NCBI RefSeq assembly: GCF_027923705.1
Contig: NZ_AP026442.1
Span: 806,001-870,000, forward strand
DNA length: 64,000 bases
Direction of reading: 5' to 3'
Origin: Cellulomonas sp. NTE-D12
GTDB taxonomy: Bacteria; Actinomycetota; Actinomycetes; Actinomycetales; Cellulomonadaceae
Positions 63,308 through 64,000 of the stretch are shown here, in pieces (the first letter of the stretch is position 1; the number at the start of each line of letters is the position of its first letter). The position numbers and the translations under genes were made by a program. Under the pieces are notes generated by a model that had not been told where the DNA came from, ran no database searches, and saw nothing but the letters and a program-made list of their open reading frames with translations.

Positions 63308-64000
63308 ATGGCCCGCATCCTCTCGGCCGTCGCGTGGCCCTACGCGAACGGCCCCCGCCACATCGGACATGTCGCAGGGTTCGGCGTCCCCTCGGACGTC
63401 TACAGCCGCTACATGCGCATGGCGGGCCACGACGTGCTGATGGTCTCCGGCACGGACGAGCACGGGACACCGATCCTGGTGCAGGCTGAGCAGGAGGGCG
63501 TCACGCCGCAGGCCCTCGCGGACCGCTACAACCGGGTGATCGTCGAGGACCTGACGGCGCTCGGCCTGACGTACGACCTGTTCACGCGCACCACCACCCG
63601 CAACCACTACGCCGTGGTGCAGGAGATGTTCCGCACGGTGCACCGCAACGGCTACATGGTGGAGCGCACCACGCTCGGCGCCGTCTCCCCGAGCACGGGC
63701 CGCACGCTGCCGGACCGCTACATCGAGGGCACCTGCCCCATCTGCGGCTACGACGGCGCGCGCGGCGACCAGTGCGACAACTGCGGCAACCAGCTCGACG
63801 CGATCGACCTGATCAACCCGCACAGCCGGATCAACGGCGAGAAGCCGCAGTTCGTCGAGTCGAGCCACTTCTTCCTCGACCTGCCGGCGTTCGTCGACGC
63901 GCTGGGCGACTGGCTGCGCACGCGCACCGAGTGGCGTCCCAACGTCCTGAAGTTCTCGCTCAACCTGCTCGACGACGTGCGGCCTCGCGCCATGACGCGG
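63308..64000 (+). CDS. metG: Methionyl-tRNA synthetase (5' part)
   Basis: First 231 residues of a class-I aminoacyl-tRNA synthetase, running past the right edge. [21 protein letters not shown] carries the HIGH signature at residues 18-21; [11 protein letters not shown] is the MetRS motif; [18 protein letters not shown] is the zinc knuckle of the four-cysteine MetG1 type; the KMSKS loop lies outside. ATG 63308 has TAGGAT seven bases upstream. Corresponds to Rv1007c at the end of the conserved block. Confidence 0.97.
   Translation, partial: MARILSAVAWPYANGPRHIGHVAGFGVPSDVYSRYMRMAGHDVLMVSGTDEHGTPILVQAEQEGVTPQALADRYNRVIVEDLTALGLTYDLFTRTTTRNHYAVVQEMFRTVHRNGYMVERTTLGAVSPSTGRTLPDRYIEGTCPICGYDGARGDQCDNCGNQLDAIDLINPHSRINGEKPQFVESSHFFLDLPAFVDALGDWLRTRTEWRPNVLKFSLNLLDDVRPRAMTR

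Overview
The window is 64 kb of very GC-rich actinobacterial chromosome (more than 70% GC by eye, GTG starts frequent, strong G/C third-position bias). Gene content (protein O-mannosyltransferase, SHOCT and TM2 proteins, ChvE-type sugar transporter, GH20 and GH13 enzymes, DUF222/HNH protein) suggests the Cellulomonas/Micrococcales area; this is inference, since no rRNA or genus-specific marker is present. The right half follows the order of the Mycobacterium tuberculosis Rv0991c-Rv1007c region (FmdB-like gene, 5-formyl-THF cyclo-ligase, moeA, rimJ-like gene, Rv0996-like membrane protein, protein mannosyltransferase, rsmI, metG), with galU missing and several genes inserted.

Layout. 1-4.4 kb: truncated phospholipase-D-like gene, MarR regulator with a DUF6544-type membrane protein, acyl-CoA synthetase. 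4.4-9.8 kb: ROK regulator and a three-gene ChvE/MmsA/MmsB monosaccharide ABC importer. 9.9-13.4 kb: VOC protein, DUF302 protein under a CsoR-like operator, fatty-acid desaturase, zinc-ribbon and membrane proteins. 13.4-17.6 kb: two overlapping fluoride channels with a universal stress protein, SHOCT and Gly-rich membrane proteins, and a two-component system. 17.7-20.7 kb: Old Yellow Enzyme, NAD-dependent epimerase, rhomboid-like protein. 20.7-28.3 kb: TetR regulator divergent from an MMPL transporter fused to an ATPase-like domain, then a YhgE/Pip protein, then an MFS transporter.

28.3-33.6 kb holds the most unusual locus: a 1527-residue relative of DUF4011/SF1-helicase/Vsr-like-nuclease proteins (the Hhe-type defence architecture) in which both the ATPase and nuclease motifs are eroded while the frame stays open. 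It is preceded by a hairpin-rich 340-base intergenic region with a terminator-like stem-loop where no gene ends. 33.6-41.6 kb: SAF/CpaB-like protein, FmdB-type zinc-ribbon protein downstream of a near-consensus CIRCE element, penicillin acylase, folate and molybdopterin genes, GNAT, and tRNA-Ala(CGC). 41.6-50.7 kb: MerR regulator, TRIC channel, cupin, aldo-keto reductase, secreted phosphodiesterase, small stress proteins, and a frameshifted DUF222/HNH gene. 50.8-64 kb: FrnE/DsbA protein, MDR oxidoreductase, TetR with a tandem operator, GH20 hexosaminidase, protein mannosyltransferase, RsmI, nicotinamidase-like protein, amylosucrase-like GH13, MFS, TM2 protein, and the 5' part of metG.

A recurrent feature is a TANNNT-type -10 hexamer ending six to seven bases before the start codon, with no Shine-Dalgarno sequence. 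This leaderless arrangement was used to choose many of the starts.
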